NCBI GenBank assembly: GCA_002385475.1
Contig: DGDO01000050.1
Span: 1 to 5,880, forward strand
Reading direction: 5' to 3'
Length of the DNA stretch: 5,880 nt
Source: Candidatus Sordicultor fermentans
GTDB taxonomy: Bacteria; Atribacterota; Atribacteria; Atribacterales; Caldatribacteriaceae
Shown: piece after piece, positions 1 to 5,292 of the stretch
How the letters are laid out: every line of letters starts with the position of its first letter
How positions within the stretch are numbered: the first letter of the stretch is position 1
The notes under the pieces: model-generated
The model's database searches: none
What the model was told of the DNA's origin: nothing
The model's input: only the letters and a program-made list of their open reading frames with translations
Made by a program: the position numbers and the translations under genes

Positions 1-24
1 GGTGACGAGGAGGTGGGAATCCAC
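1..24 (+). repeat. Left end inverted repeat (24 bp)
   Basis: Bases 1-24 are the exact reverse complement of 5857-5880. The match begins GGTGACGAGG and ends GGGAATCCAC. Weaker collinear inverted matches follow inward: GCTTTTTT at 33-40 against 5843-5850, TTTTGGA at 55-61 against 5830-5836, and a 14-base match at 69-82 against 5778-5791. Read from the other strand, both ends are an A-rich tract followed by GTGGATTCCCACC, which resembles the left arm of the family A hairpins. The simplest reading is that both window ends lie inside copies of one dispersed repeat, where an assembly would break. Terminal repeats of a mobile unit are the less likely alternative. Confidence 0.85.
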
Positions 25-41
25 TGGTGGATGCTTTTTTT
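19..41 (+). terminator. Possible weak intrinsic terminator at left edge
   Basis: ATCCAC (19-24) and GTGGAT (27-32) are perfect inverted arms almost touching, so the realistic stem is five pairs with a CTGG loop. GC and then seven T residues (35-41) follow. This would end a rightward transcript entering from outside the window. The stem is short and overlaps the end repeat, so it may only be a by-product of the repeat. Confidence 0.25.
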
Positions 42-69
42 AGTTTTTAAATACTTTTGGACCCCTCCT

Positions 70-95
70 AGAGGCATTCAGGGACAGCGGCCTCT
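70..95 (+). repeat. Hairpin AGAGGC/GCCTCT, repeat relic
   Basis: AGAGGC (70-75) pairs with GCCTCT (90-95) around a 14-base loop. Bases 69-82 are the reverse complement of 5778-5791, which spans part of the left arm and the loop of family A copy A4. This suggests a decayed copy of the same repeat. No promoter or gene explains bases 1-200. Confidence 0.4.
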
Positions 96-227
96 TATGG
101 TTCTAATCAAAAGGGGAAAAGAGGGGTTTTGTCCCTCGAAAGAAAGAGGACACGAAAGGGATAATTTGAATTTTTAAAAAGAAAGTTTAGAAAAATTCTA
201 TATGGTATAACCAAGTTTAATCTTTTC

Positions 228-236
228 TGTTACAAT
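228..236 (+). promoter_or_regulatory. Extended -10 promoter of the YlbF-family gene
   Basis: TGT directly followed by TACAAT (231-236) forms an extended -10 element, with five of six bases matching TATAAT. No good TTGACA-like -35 box lies at 16-18 bases upstream, as is common with extended -10 promoters. The start codon is at 264, giving a short leader of about 20 bases that holds the ribosome binding site. Confidence 0.55.
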
Positions 237-263
237 AGATAAAATTATGAAGGAGGTGCACCT

Positions 264-665
264 GTGGCAAAACTGACCAAAAGCATGAAGGAGGCTATTG
301 ACCAATTAGCTCAACAAATTATATCTTCTGCCGCTTACCAGAATTTCCAGGAAAAAAGAGCTCTTTTAGCTAACGACCCTAACTTTCTTTCTCTTTATCA
401 ACAGTTAGAGGAAAAACAAGACATGCTGGACAAATTGGCCGATAGTGAAGAAGATATACCCGATGAATATTTAGAAGAATTAGAAGAAATTAGCAAACAA
501 TTGCTTTCTGAACCTCTGTTTGTGGATTATCTTAAAGCCCAGGATCAATTGATATCTCTATTGGAGTTGATTAATGACGAACTTAGTTCATTATTGGGTT
601 TTGACTTTGCTGACTCGATTAACTTCTTAAAAGAGGAGGAAGAAGGAGAAGAATTCTGGGAATAA
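264..665 (+). CDS. YlbF/YmcA-family protein (Com_YlbF)
   Basis: This 133-residue, helix-rich, acidic protein has the pattern of the YlbF/YmcA/YheA family: an N-terminal helix with SAAYQNFQEKRALL, then a helix-turn-helix hairpin (NDPNFLSLYQQLEEKQ, about 38-53) and an EEYLEEL-type linker before the C-terminal helices. In Bacillus subtilis, YlbF and YmcA join YaaT in a complex that assists RNase Y in mRNA maturation and affects competence, biofilm and sporulation. No yaaT or ymcA is visible here, so which paralogue this is stays open. The tail is very acidic (EEEEGEE near 123-129). The GTG start at 264 is supported by AAGGAGGTG at 250-258, an almost perfect Shine-Dalgarno. The gene has its own promoter and converges on the leftward operon, overlapping its last gene by 121 bases. 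Confidence 0.8.
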   Translation: MAKLTKSMKEAIDQLAQQIISSAAYQNFQEKRALLANDPNFLSLYQQLEEKQDMLDKLADSEEDIPDEYLEELEEISKQLLSEPLFVDYLKAQDQLISLLELINDELSSLLGFDFADSINFLKEEEEGEEFWE

Positions 666-1426
666 GTTTCCTCCAGCTTGAGGAGTAAATACCTTACCCT
701 TCCCATATCGGGCAAATGGTCGAGGGAAGTCTTGTGCTCATCAAACTGAAACTGACGGCAGCTATCAGGAGGAGTAAAAGAATCAGGGATTTTAACACCA
801 GCATATAAAGTGTTCCATCCCATTTCTCGCAAGCGTTTAGCGACAGAAGGCTCGCATATCTCTTCTATGGGTTGGTTTTTCTTTATTACTGTGCACTTCC
901 CGGTGCTTATATCCACTCCCCCACCAAGAAGCGAGCTGGCGGCAGGTTCAAAAAAGATACAATATCGACAGACATCAAGACGAGTGTGGCACTTAGGGCA
1001 GTAAAGAGGACGACTCTTTACTGCTATCCCCTCGTTGGGGATAGTTTTCAAAGTTTCAGGGATTTCTATCCGACAAAAAGGACATAAAAAAGAAGAAGGC
1101 CAGGTAACCCTGGTAATTTTTGGTGATTCTTTAAGAAGTTGGATTTTTTCCTCATCGGTAAGAGGTAGCTGTGGTTTTCTCACCCACTGGAATTTAGGAT
1201 AGTGGAAGAAGGCTTCTATTCCGTACAATAAAGAACGGAAGAAAGAAATTCCTTTCTGGCGAGAAAAAGAAAAGGCAGAAACAGCGTAAAAAAAGGAAAG
1301 GGAAAACCAGAAAATAGGCCAGATATACAGAACCACTATTTTTAAAATAGGAAAGGGAAAGAAAAGATATAATATAACCCCACCCAGCCAGATGAGAAGA
1401 AAAATAAGGTGGCGACGAGCACTCAT
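545..1426 (-). CDS. Two-helix membrane protein with cysteine-rich zinc-binding domain, unknown function
   Basis: This 293-residue protein has two hydrophobic segments at about 6-30 and 28-52, placing the N terminus in the membrane. A probably cytoplasmic domain follows with CPFC (115-118), CPKC (143-146), CRYC (153-156) and single cysteines at 178, 191 and 223. Paired CxxC motifs of this spacing usually bind zinc, though a redox role is possible. I do not recognise the family. The last 40 or so residues (254-293) are Ser/Asn/Lys-rich and are read antisense to the YlbF-family gene, so this tail may be a late extension after loss of an earlier stop. The ATG overlaps the cysE stop as ATGA and has no clear Shine-Dalgarno, so translation is probably coupled. 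It is the last gene of the five-gene operon. Confidence 0.7.
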   Translation of the reverse strand: MSARRHLIFLLIWLGGVILYLFFPFPILKIVVLYIWPIFWFSLSFFYAVSAFSFSRQKGISFFRSLLYGIEAFFHYPKFQWVRKPQLPLTDEEKIQLLKESPKITRVTWPSSFLCPFCRIEIPETLKTIPNEGIAVKSRPLYCPKCHTRLDVCRYCIFFEPAASSLLGGGVDISTGKCTVIKKNQPIEEICEPSVAKRLREMGWNTLYAGVKIPDSFTPPDSCRQFQFDEHKTSLDHLPDMGRVRYLLLKLEETYSQNSSPSSSSFKKLIESAKSKPNNELSSSLINSNRDIN

Positions 1427-2319
1427 AGTTTTTGGTTTTCTGATATTTTGAGACGAGGTTCCTCAATGGCTACCTTGGTATAAGGAGGAATAGAGTGAGT
1501 AAGCCAGACATTACCTCCTACTACACTGCCCTTCCCGATTATAGTTTGGCCTCCCAGGATGGTAGCTCCAGCATAGATAGTTACGTTATCTTCAATGGTA
1601 GGATGACGCTTAATCCCCCGAATAATTTTACCTCGTTCATCTTTGGGGAAAGATAGAGCCCCCAGTGTCACCCCCTGGTAAATTTTAACATTATTGCCAA
1701 TTTCACAGGTTTCTCCAATCACCACTCCTGTTCCGTGGTCAATGAAAAAGCTTCGACCGATTTTGGCCCCGGGGTGAATATCTATACCAGTCGCTGAGTG
1801 AGCATATTCGGTCATCATTCGAGGTATAAGAGGAATTCCCTGAATAAAAAGCTCGTGAGCCAGGCGATAGATCGAGATAGCCACAAGACAGGGGTAACTG
1901 AATATTACCTCATCCAGACTTTTGGCCGCCGGGTCACCGTCAAAGGCAGCTTGAACGTCGTCTTCTAACATCTCGCGCACCGCAGGTAGCTTACCGAAAA
2001 ATACTTCCGTTTCACGATAGGCTCTTTCTTCCCCCTCCGGTGATTTATCGCCCAGAGAAAAAGCGATTTCTCGGCTCAACTCGCCAAAGATATAGTCTAA
2101 TTTGCCCCCCACAAAATATTCAGCGTTGAGCCAGGATAGATTGGTTCTTCCTAAATAACCAGGAAAGAGCAATTCCCTCAATTCCTCAGAAATCTCTATC
2201 ACTTTATCTCGAGAGGGAAAATGCTTGTTCTCTATATTAGTTATTTTTTCTGTCTTCCGGTAGCTTTCCACCAGAGACTTGGCCCATCTTTCGATGGCTA
2301 TGGGGTGAGAGGGAAACAA
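1423..2319 (-). CDS. cysE: Serine O-acetyltransferase (EpsC-type CysE)
   Basis: This enzyme makes O-acetyl-serine from serine and acetyl-CoA, the committed step of cysteine synthesis. The 298 residues comprise an N-terminal helical domain (about 1-165) and a left-handed beta-helix of hexapeptide repeats (about 175-285). DIHPGAKIG (180-188), IDHGTG (193-198) and RHPTI (238-242) are present, giving the Asp194-His195 and His239 that match the catalytic Asp157-His158 and active-site His193 of the E. coli type. The GALSFPKD insertion before RHP and the length are typical of the EpsC/SrpH branch. The C terminus (KLISENQKL-like, lacking a long inhibitory tail) gives no proof about cysteine feedback. 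The start is TTG at 2319, preceded by GAGGA seven bases upstream. It lies 14 bases after the anti-sigma gene and overlaps the next gene by 4 bases. No cysK is in the window. Confidence 0.93.
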   Translation of the reverse strand: MFPSHPIAIERWAKSLVESYRKTEKITNIENKHFPSRDKVIEISEELRELLFPGYLGRTNLSWLNAEYFVGGKLDYIFGELSREIAFSLGDKSPEGEERAYRETEVFFGKLPAVREMLEDDVQAAFDGDPAAKSLDEVIFSYPCLVAISIYRLAHELFIQGIPLIPRMMTEYAHSATGIDIHPGAKIGRSFFIDHGTGVVIGETCEIGNNVKIYQGVTLGALSFPKDERGKIIRGIKRHPTIEDNVTIYAGATILGGQTIIGKGSVVGGNVWLTHSIPPYTKVAIEEPRLKISENQKL

Positions 2320-2333
2320 TTTTTATTCCTCGA

Positions 2334-2561
2334 CTAAAATTGAGCGATGACGTTTTCTATTCTGAAAAACAGACTGGCAGGAACTTCATCATTACGCCCA
2401 TTTATTCTGATTAAGTTCTCCAGATTTCTCTCTAACTCGTACATCTGGCAGCATTTAAAGCACCACTTCAGGTGTTCTTCGATTTGCCGCCTTTCGCTTT
2501 CGGTTAATATTTCATTGTCTAAATACAGATATATCTTACCTAAGACTTCTTTGCAGTCCAT
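2334..2561 (-). CDS. RsrA-like zinc anti-sigma factor (zf-HC2/ZAS)
   Basis: This 75-residue soluble protein has no membrane segment. It carries the zinc anti-sigma signature HLKWCFKC (His30, Cys34, Cys37) plus Cys3, the same four-ligand layout as RsrA of Streptomyces (Cys, His, Cys, Cys with a gap of about 26 between the first two). In that family the zinc-bound form holds the sigma factor, and thiol oxidation releases it through a disulfide. An extra Cys38 sits next to Cys37. The ATG at 2561 lies inside the end of the sigma gene (22-base overlap), with AGGAAGG immediately before it and AAAGGAAG a little further up, so coupled translation and near-equal dosage with the sigma factor are likely. 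Redox sensing is inferred from the ligands and the SigR-like partner. Zinc sensing or another signal is possible. Confidence 0.85.
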   Translation of the reverse strand: MDCKEVLGKIYLYLDNEILTESERRQIEEHLKWCFKCCQMYELERNLENLIRINGRNDEVPASLFFRIENVIAQF

Positions 2562-3136
2562 CCTTCCTGGTTCTTCCTTTCTGAATCATTTCTCCGGGTG
2601 GAAGAGTATTCCCATAGCGACTTTTGCAGCAATCTTCTACCTCGCCACAGACGAGACATAACTGTCCCTATAGGTATATCCAGTATTTCTGCTGCTTCTT
2701 TATAGGAGAAGCCCTCCACCAGGACCAAGACCACCACAGCTCTAAACTCTACAGGTAGATCCTCTATAGCTTTAAGAATATCCTCCTTGGTTAAAGTATT
2801 TAACAAAGCTTCCTCTGGGGTTATTCCCTCAGCTATAGGTTGGAAAAAAGATTCTTCTTCCATCTCATCTAAGGAAGGAAGCTTTTGCCTGTCTCTTACC
2901 CGGTAATAGTTGTTTATAAAAGTGTTGGTTAAGATTCGGAATATCCAGGCTCGAAAATTAGTCCCCTTTTCAAACCGATCAAAGGCAGCAAAAGCTTTGG
3001 TCACTGTTTCTTGAACTAAATCTTCAGCGTCTTCTCGGTTACGAGTCATACGCAGAGCAGTACGAAACAGTGCCCCTAATTCAGGATTCAATAACTCTTG
3101 AAAATATTTCTTTTCTTCTTCTTTGGTACTCACCAT
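2540..3136 (-). CDS. ECF sigma factor, SigR-like (ECF12 type)
   Basis: Region 2 (about 21-86, counted from the upstream TTG) includes ALRMTRNREDAEDLVQET and a GTNFRAWIFRILTNTFINNY segment. Region 4 (about 117-178) has LPVEFRAVVVLVLVEGFSYK and IPIGTVMSRLWRGRR, the -35-recognising helix-turn-helix. These stretches closely resemble Streptomyces SigR (RILTNTFIN, PIGTVMSRLHRGRR), the thiol-stress sigma factor paired with RsrA. I chose ATG 3136. An in-frame TTG at 3142 (two codons upstream) is possible, since AAAAGG lies 4 bases before TTG and 10 before ATG. The gene lies just after the zinc-ribbon gene and overlaps the anti-sigma gene by 22 bases. I looked for a SigR-type GGGAAT-spacer-GTT promoter upstream of the operon and found none, so autoregulation is not shown. 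No N- or C-terminal extension domain is present. Confidence 0.92.
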   Translation of the reverse strand: MVSTKEEEKKYFQELLNPELGALFRTALRMTRNREDAEDLVQETVTKAFAAFDRFEKGTNFRAWIFRILTNTFINNYYRVRDRQKLPSLDEMEEESFFQPIAEGITPEEALLNTLTKEDILKAIEDLPVEFRAVVVLVLVEGFSYKEAAEILDIPIGTVMSRLWRGRRLLQKSLWEYSSTRRNDSERKNQEGWTAKKS

Positions 3137-3151
3137 TACCAATCAACCTTT

Positions 3152-3457
3152 TCAGGAATCCTTTAAAAAATCAGCATTTTTTAAATTTTCCAGCTCTTTG
3201 TGAAACTGGATTATTTCGTCAATGGTTATTTGGCCTTTGGGTTTGGCCTTTTTCTTCTTTTTAGTGGTAATCCGTGCTACATCCTCCAGTTTCTCTAAGT
3301 TAAAATTAACTTCGCAGAAATCTTTGCAATTGGGACATATATATCTTATGTATCCACTGCCCCGGTAAGCAGGAATTTTATAAATTCCAATTTCTGTTAC
3401 GTCCTCCAAGGTAATCAACGCCTTACAATTTTTGCACTTTAAAGGAAGCTCCTGCAT
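3152..3457 (-). CDS. Small zinc-ribbon protein of unknown function
   Basis: This 101-residue protein has CKNC (8-11) and CPNC (41-44), two zinc knuckles about 30 residues apart as in a zinc ribbon, plus Cys48 in CKDFC. A basic stretch KKKKKAKPKG (66-75) follows, then a short helical tail (about 77-95, ITIDEIIQFHKELENL). It could bind nucleic acid or a protein partner; I do not recognise the family. The ATG at 3457 has AGGAGGAA just upstream and sits about 20 bases from the predicted transcript start, making it the first gene of the operon. The stop is 15 bases before the sigma start. Being first in an operon with a sigma/anti-sigma pair suggests a regulatory or thiol/zinc-linked role, which is inference only. 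Confidence 0.75.
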   Translation of the reverse strand: MQELPLKCKNCKALITLEDVTEIGIYKIPAYRGSGYIRYICPNCKDFCEVNFNLEKLEDVARITTKKKKKAKPKGQITIDEIIQFHKELENLKNADFLKDS

Positions 3458-3483
3458 TTCTTCCTCCTAAACTATTTTTGAAT

Positions 3484-3512
3484 ATTTTACCAATATATAG
3501 TAAATAATACAA
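3484..3512 (-). promoter_or_regulatory. Promoter of the leftward five-gene operon
   Basis: On the minus strand, TTGTAT (3512-3507) is followed after 17 bases by TAAAAT (3489-3484). TGG immediately before the -10 makes it an extended -10. This is a housekeeping-type promoter, about 27 bases before the ATG at 3457. No SigR-type site is visible, so the sigma gene may be expressed constitutively from here. Confidence 0.6.
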
Positions 3513-3652
3513 GGAAAATTTTTTCTGGCCTCTGAACATAGCTTTATATAACCCGTTACACAATTTCCCTGAATATTTGCCGGCCTTTTTCTCCCTCAAC
3601 GTTGGAGTGCTTTTCCTCGAGCGTACGATGTGACGGGGCTTGCAATAGCAGG

Positions 3653-3672
3653 CTGAGGTGGATTATCCTCAG
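3653..3672. repeat. Hairpin CTGAGG/CCTCAG upstream of cas6
   Basis: Perfect 6-bp arms CTGAGG (3653-3658) and CCTCAG (3667-3672) flank an 8-base loop. The arms equal the core of the family B hairpins at 4679-5034 and 5670-5698. Nearby GGGGCTTGC (3635-3643) is the reverse complement of 4802-4810 in family C. Together these place relatives of the downstream array on the upstream side of cas6 as well. Confidence 0.6.
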
Positions 3673-3726
3673 GAAAAAGGTACAAAAACCCCGCAATTTA
3701 GCTCTCTTGCAACTCTCGAGAAGAAG

Positions 3727-3760
3727 TACCACCTGAGGGGGCTTCCTCTCAGGGGTGGTA
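3727..3760. repeat. Long hairpin just upstream of cas6
   Basis: TACCACC (3727-3733) pairs with GGTGGTA (3754-3760), and TGAG (3734-3737) pairs with CTCA (3748-3751), with a two-G bulge (3752-3753) and a 10-base G-rich/CTTC loop region. TTT follows on the plus strand, too short for a confident terminator. It lies 46 bases before the cas6 start, so it could be in the cas6 leader. The gene-free stretch 3458-3806 otherwise holds only the operon promoter and the smaller hairpin. No convincing rightward promoter for cas6 was found. Confidence 0.6.
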
Positions 3761-3806
3761 TTTGATAGAATAGGTTACACTTCCTGATTATAAAAAGAGG
3801 GGGGTA

Positions 3807-4577
3807 TTGTTGAGAATAAAAGTTACCTTTCAGTCCGACCGTAAAATATGTCTTCCCACTCATCACAACCACATCATTCAGGGCTTCATATATTCAAATC
3901 TGGATCGGGCTCTCTCCAATATGCTTCACAGTGAGGGATACAAGCTGGGCTCAAGAACCTTTAAGCTCTTCACTTTTTCCCGACTTCTGGGAAAAATGAA
4001 CTATAACCCTCAAGAAGGATTCACTTTCTATCCTCCTGTTTCTCTCCTTATTGCCTCTCCCAAGGTTGATATTTTAGAAAGCCTATCTCACTTTTTAGTG
4101 AAAAGGAGGGAGCTGAGTTTAGGAAATAATAAAGTCTGGACGGAAAGCGTCGAAGTCATGATGGAGAAAAAGTTTACCAAGAGAGTGCAGGTTGAAATGC
4201 TCTCGCCTGTCGTAACCTATAGCACACTATATACCCAGGAAGGAAAGAAAAAGACCTATTACTACAACCCCCAGGAAAAAGAATTTGGAGAAAAGATTCG
4301 AGATAATCTGATAAAAAAATACCTCTTAGTTAATGACTCACCCCTCGATGATAATCTTCAGTTTGACATTGTCCCTCTCCGGGTGAATAAAAATCATGAG
4401 AAAATCATTGTTTATAAACAAACTGTCATCCACGGGTGGATGGGACAATACGAGATAACCGGAAACCCTGAGCTTATCAAGGTGAGCTATGATGCTGGCT
4501 TGGGGAGTAAAAACTCCTCGGGATTTGGTATGTGGGAAGTGTGGAGAGAGGATTTTCCGGAGCAAAGAATACCATAA
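3807..4577 (+). CDS. cas6: CRISPR-associated endoribonuclease Cas6
   Basis: Cas6 cuts CRISPR precursor RNA at repeat hairpins to release guide RNAs in type I and III systems. The 256 residues are full length and show two ferredoxin-like halves. The N-terminal half has IIQGFIYSNL (23-32) and LHSEGYK (40-46), then FKLFTFSRLLG (52-62). Tyr29, His41 and Lys46 are candidates for the catalytic Tyr/His/Lys triad known from Pyrococcus Cas6. The C-terminal half ends in the diagnostic Gly-rich loop AGLGSKNSSGFG (230-241). The start is TTG at 3807, behind AGAGGGGGG with short spacing; the next codon is also TTG. No other cas gene and no repeat-spacer array is present, so its substrate array must be elsewhere in the genome or absent. 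The gene is flanked on both sides by stem-loop repeats, which suggests an accessory island. No intrinsic terminator with a T-tract follows on the plus strand. Confidence 0.93.
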   Translation: MLRIKVTFQSDRKICLPTHHNHIIQGFIYSNLDRALSNMLHSEGYKLGSRTFKLFTFSRLLGKMNYNPQEGFTFYPPVSLLIASPKVDILESLSHFLVKRRELSLGNNKVWTESVEVMMEKKFTKRVQVEMLSPVVTYSTLYTQEGKKKTYYYNPQEKEFGEKIRDNLIKKYLLVNDSPLDDNLQFDIVPLRVNKNHEKIIVYKQTVIHGWMGQYEITGNPELIKVSYDAGLGSKNSSGFGMWEVWREDFPEQRIP

Positions 4578-4601
4578 GCCAGGAAAGAAATAAAAGCCAC
4601 C

Positions 4602-4639
4602 TATGAGGGGGAAGACTATAAGAGGTAAACCCCCTTATA
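4602..4639. repeat. Family C hairpin C1
   Basis: TATGAGGGGG (4602-4611) pairs with CCCCCTTATA (4630-4639): ten pairs with one G-T, and an 18-base loop. ACCCC follows at 4641-4645. Confidence 0.65.
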
Positions 4640-4678
4640 AACCCCGAGAAAAGCAAAAACAAAAGAAAAAAATAAAGA

Positions 4679-4707
4679 TTTACTGAGGGGAAAGCTTCCT
4701 CAGTAAA
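4679..4707. repeat. Family B hairpin B1
   Basis: TTTACTGAGG (4679-4688) and CCTCAGTAAA (4698-4707) form ten perfect pairs around a 9-base loop. On the minus strand the stem runs into a T-rich stretch with a run of seven T, so it resembles a leftward intrinsic terminator. Confidence 0.75.
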
Positions 4708-4714
4708 AGCCTCT

Positions 4715-4744
4715 GGATTCCCGATTGAAGATTTCGGGAATGAC
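4715..4744. repeat. Family A hairpin A1
   Basis: Arms GGATTCCCGA and TCGGGAATGAC contain an 8-bp perfect stem (4717-4724 with 4734-4741) around a 9-base loop. The same fold recurs at 4755, 5699 and, inverted, at 5771. It resembles the widespread GGATTCCCG/CGGGAATGAC dispersed palindromes found in many bacterial genomes. Confidence 0.75.
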
Positions 4745-4754
4745 GGAAGGGGGG

Positions 4755-4784
4755 GGATTCCCGACAAAATATTTCGGAAATGAC
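4755..4784. repeat. Family A hairpin A2
   Basis: A tandem copy of A1, exactly 40 bases downstream, with the same left arm GGATTCCCGA, a right arm TCGGAAATGAC and a 9-base loop. One stem position is a C-A mismatch. A run of eight G (4749-4756) precedes it and overlaps its first two bases. Confidence 0.7.
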
Positions 4785-4793
4785 AAAGAGACA

Positions 4794-4815
4794 ATGAGGG
4801 GGCAAGCCCCCTTAT
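4794..4815. repeat. Family C hairpin C2
   Basis: ATGAGGGGG (4794-4802) pairs with CCCCCTTAT (4807-4815), nine pairs with one G-T, around a 4-base CAAG loop. CCCC follows at 4818-4821. Confidence 0.7.
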
Positions 4816-4825
4816 AACCCCGAAC

Positions 4826-4849
4826 TATAAAGGGGAGAACCCCTTTATA
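4826..4849. repeat. Family C hairpin C3
   Basis: TATAAAGGGG (4826-4835) and CCCCTTTATA (4840-4849) form ten perfect pairs around a tight AGAA loop. CCCCC follows at 4852-4856, keeping the family pattern. This is among the most stable-looking stems in the window. Confidence 0.75.
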
Positions 4850-4904
4850 ATCCCCCAAAAAAAGGAAAAAATAAAGAATAAAAATTAAAAGATTAAAGGC
4901 AAAA

Positions 4905-4934
4905 AAACTGAGGGAAGCTTTTCTCCCTCAGTTT
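4905..4934 (-). terminator. Family B hairpin B2, minus-strand terminator-like
   Basis: AAACTGAGGGA (4905-4915) and TCCCTCAGTTT (4924-4934) form eleven perfect pairs around an 8-base loop. Read on the minus strand, the stem ends in seven T residues (4907-4901), a textbook intrinsic terminator shape. It would block leftward transcription toward cas6, but no leftward gene ends directly at it. Confidence 0.6.
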
Positions 4935-4953
4935 AGGGGAAAAAGACCCCCTA
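4934..4953. repeat. Family C hairpin C4
   Basis: TAGGGG (4934-4939) pairs with CCCCTA (4948-4953) around an 8-base loop. CACCCCC follows, as in the other family C copies. It shares its first T with the last base of B2, so the two units abut. Confidence 0.55.
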
Positions 4954-5005
4954 TCACCCCCAAAATCAAAAGACCAAAAACAAAAAACATAAAAAGACAA
5001 AAACT

Positions 5006-5034
5006 ACTGGGGGAGACGTTTTTCCTCTCCCAGT
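5006..5034 (-). terminator. Terminator of hicBA (family B hairpin B3)
   Basis: ACTGGGGGAG (5006-5015) and CTCTCCCAGT (5025-5034) pair over ten positions with one G-T, around a 9-base loop. On the minus strand the stem is followed by AGTTTTTGTCTTTTT. It starts 6 bases beyond the hicA stop, so it fits as the hicBA terminator. Confidence 0.65.
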
Positions 5035-5040
5035 GGGACA

Positions 5041-5292
5041 TTATTTCCCAAAAAGTTCTTCTATTAGTTGCTCCTTAGGAATTTTTAAATATTCAGCTAT
5101 ATCTTTTAATATGTTGTTTAATGTGCCCACCTTAAGAGGGCAGTGGTCAGGGATAGTAATGTGGTGTGAATATCCCATAAAATCAGAAGTCAATCTCAAA
5201 TGGCTCGCTGTCTCTCTTACAACTTTATATCTATTATTTATTAAGTAGTTTTGTGAGCTCCCTACCCGAAATATCTCTTGGATCTTAGGCAT
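5041..5292 (-). CDS. hicA: HicA-family mRNA interferase toxin
   Basis: HicA toxins are small double-stranded-RNA-binding-fold RNases that cut mRNA when their antitoxin is degraded. In these 83 residues, YKVVRETASHLRL (22-34) corresponds to the family's GF.VVRQKGSH.R motif with the catalytic His at position 31 (Ala replaces the usual Gly). ITIPDHCPLKVGTLNNILKDI (45-65) matches the V.VP.H...L..GTL..IL segment. The C terminus (66-83) is a helical extension. The first 20 residues match the family poorly, so activity is not certain. The ATG at 5292 overlaps the hicB end by 8 bases and has no Shine-Dalgarno of its own, so translation depends on hicB. A terminator-like hairpin follows just past the stop. 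Confidence 0.8.
   Translation of the reverse strand: MPKIQEIFRVGSSQNYLINNRYKVVRETASHLRLTSDFMGYSHHITIPDHCPLKVGTLNNILKDIAEYLKIPKEQLIEELFGK

Larger units (their letters stand above)
4602..5034. repeat. Modular stem-loop array
   Basis: This gene-free stretch between cas6 and hicBA is built from three hairpin families. A composite unit of family C hairpin, then an A-rich T-poor spacer, then family B hairpin occurs three times: 4602-4707, 4795-4934 and 4934-5034. Two family A hairpins lie between the first and second units. The trailing C-rich motif (CCCC, TTATAA or a variant, CCCC) follows each C hairpin: 4630-4645, 4807-4821, 4840-4855, 4948-4959. The units differ in sequence while keeping order and fold. 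No open reading frame of quality is present. Confidence 0.8.

Noticed and set aside
810..1087. Plus-strand open frames of 64 and 71 codons
   Set aside because: They are antisense to the Cys-rich domain of the membrane-protein gene and have no ribosome binding site or family resemblance.
1194..1466. Second minus-strand frame overlapping the membrane-protein gene
   Set aside because: It is a shifted-frame shadow spanning the cysE end and the membrane-protein start, and its protein is only low-complexity hydrophobic residues.
3458..3806. SigR-type promoter (GGGAAT, 17-18 bases, GTT) upstream of the operon or cas6
   Set aside because: A GGGAA occurs on the minus strand near 3565-3570, but GTT follows at 13 and 28 bases, not at the required distance.
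4477..4794. Minus-strand open frame of 105 codons
   Set aside because: It lies antisense to the cas6 end and across the repeat array, has no ribosome binding site and resembles no protein; it is a chance frame.
4798..4856. G-quadruplex on the minus strand from four G-runs
   Set aside because: The connecting loops are long (up to 18 bases) and the same bases form strong hairpins C2 and C3, so a quadruplex is not well supported.
4602..5034. CRISPR array next to cas6
   Set aside because: There are no direct repeats of constant sequence with unique spacers of constant length; the repeating elements are variable hairpins in A-rich DNA.
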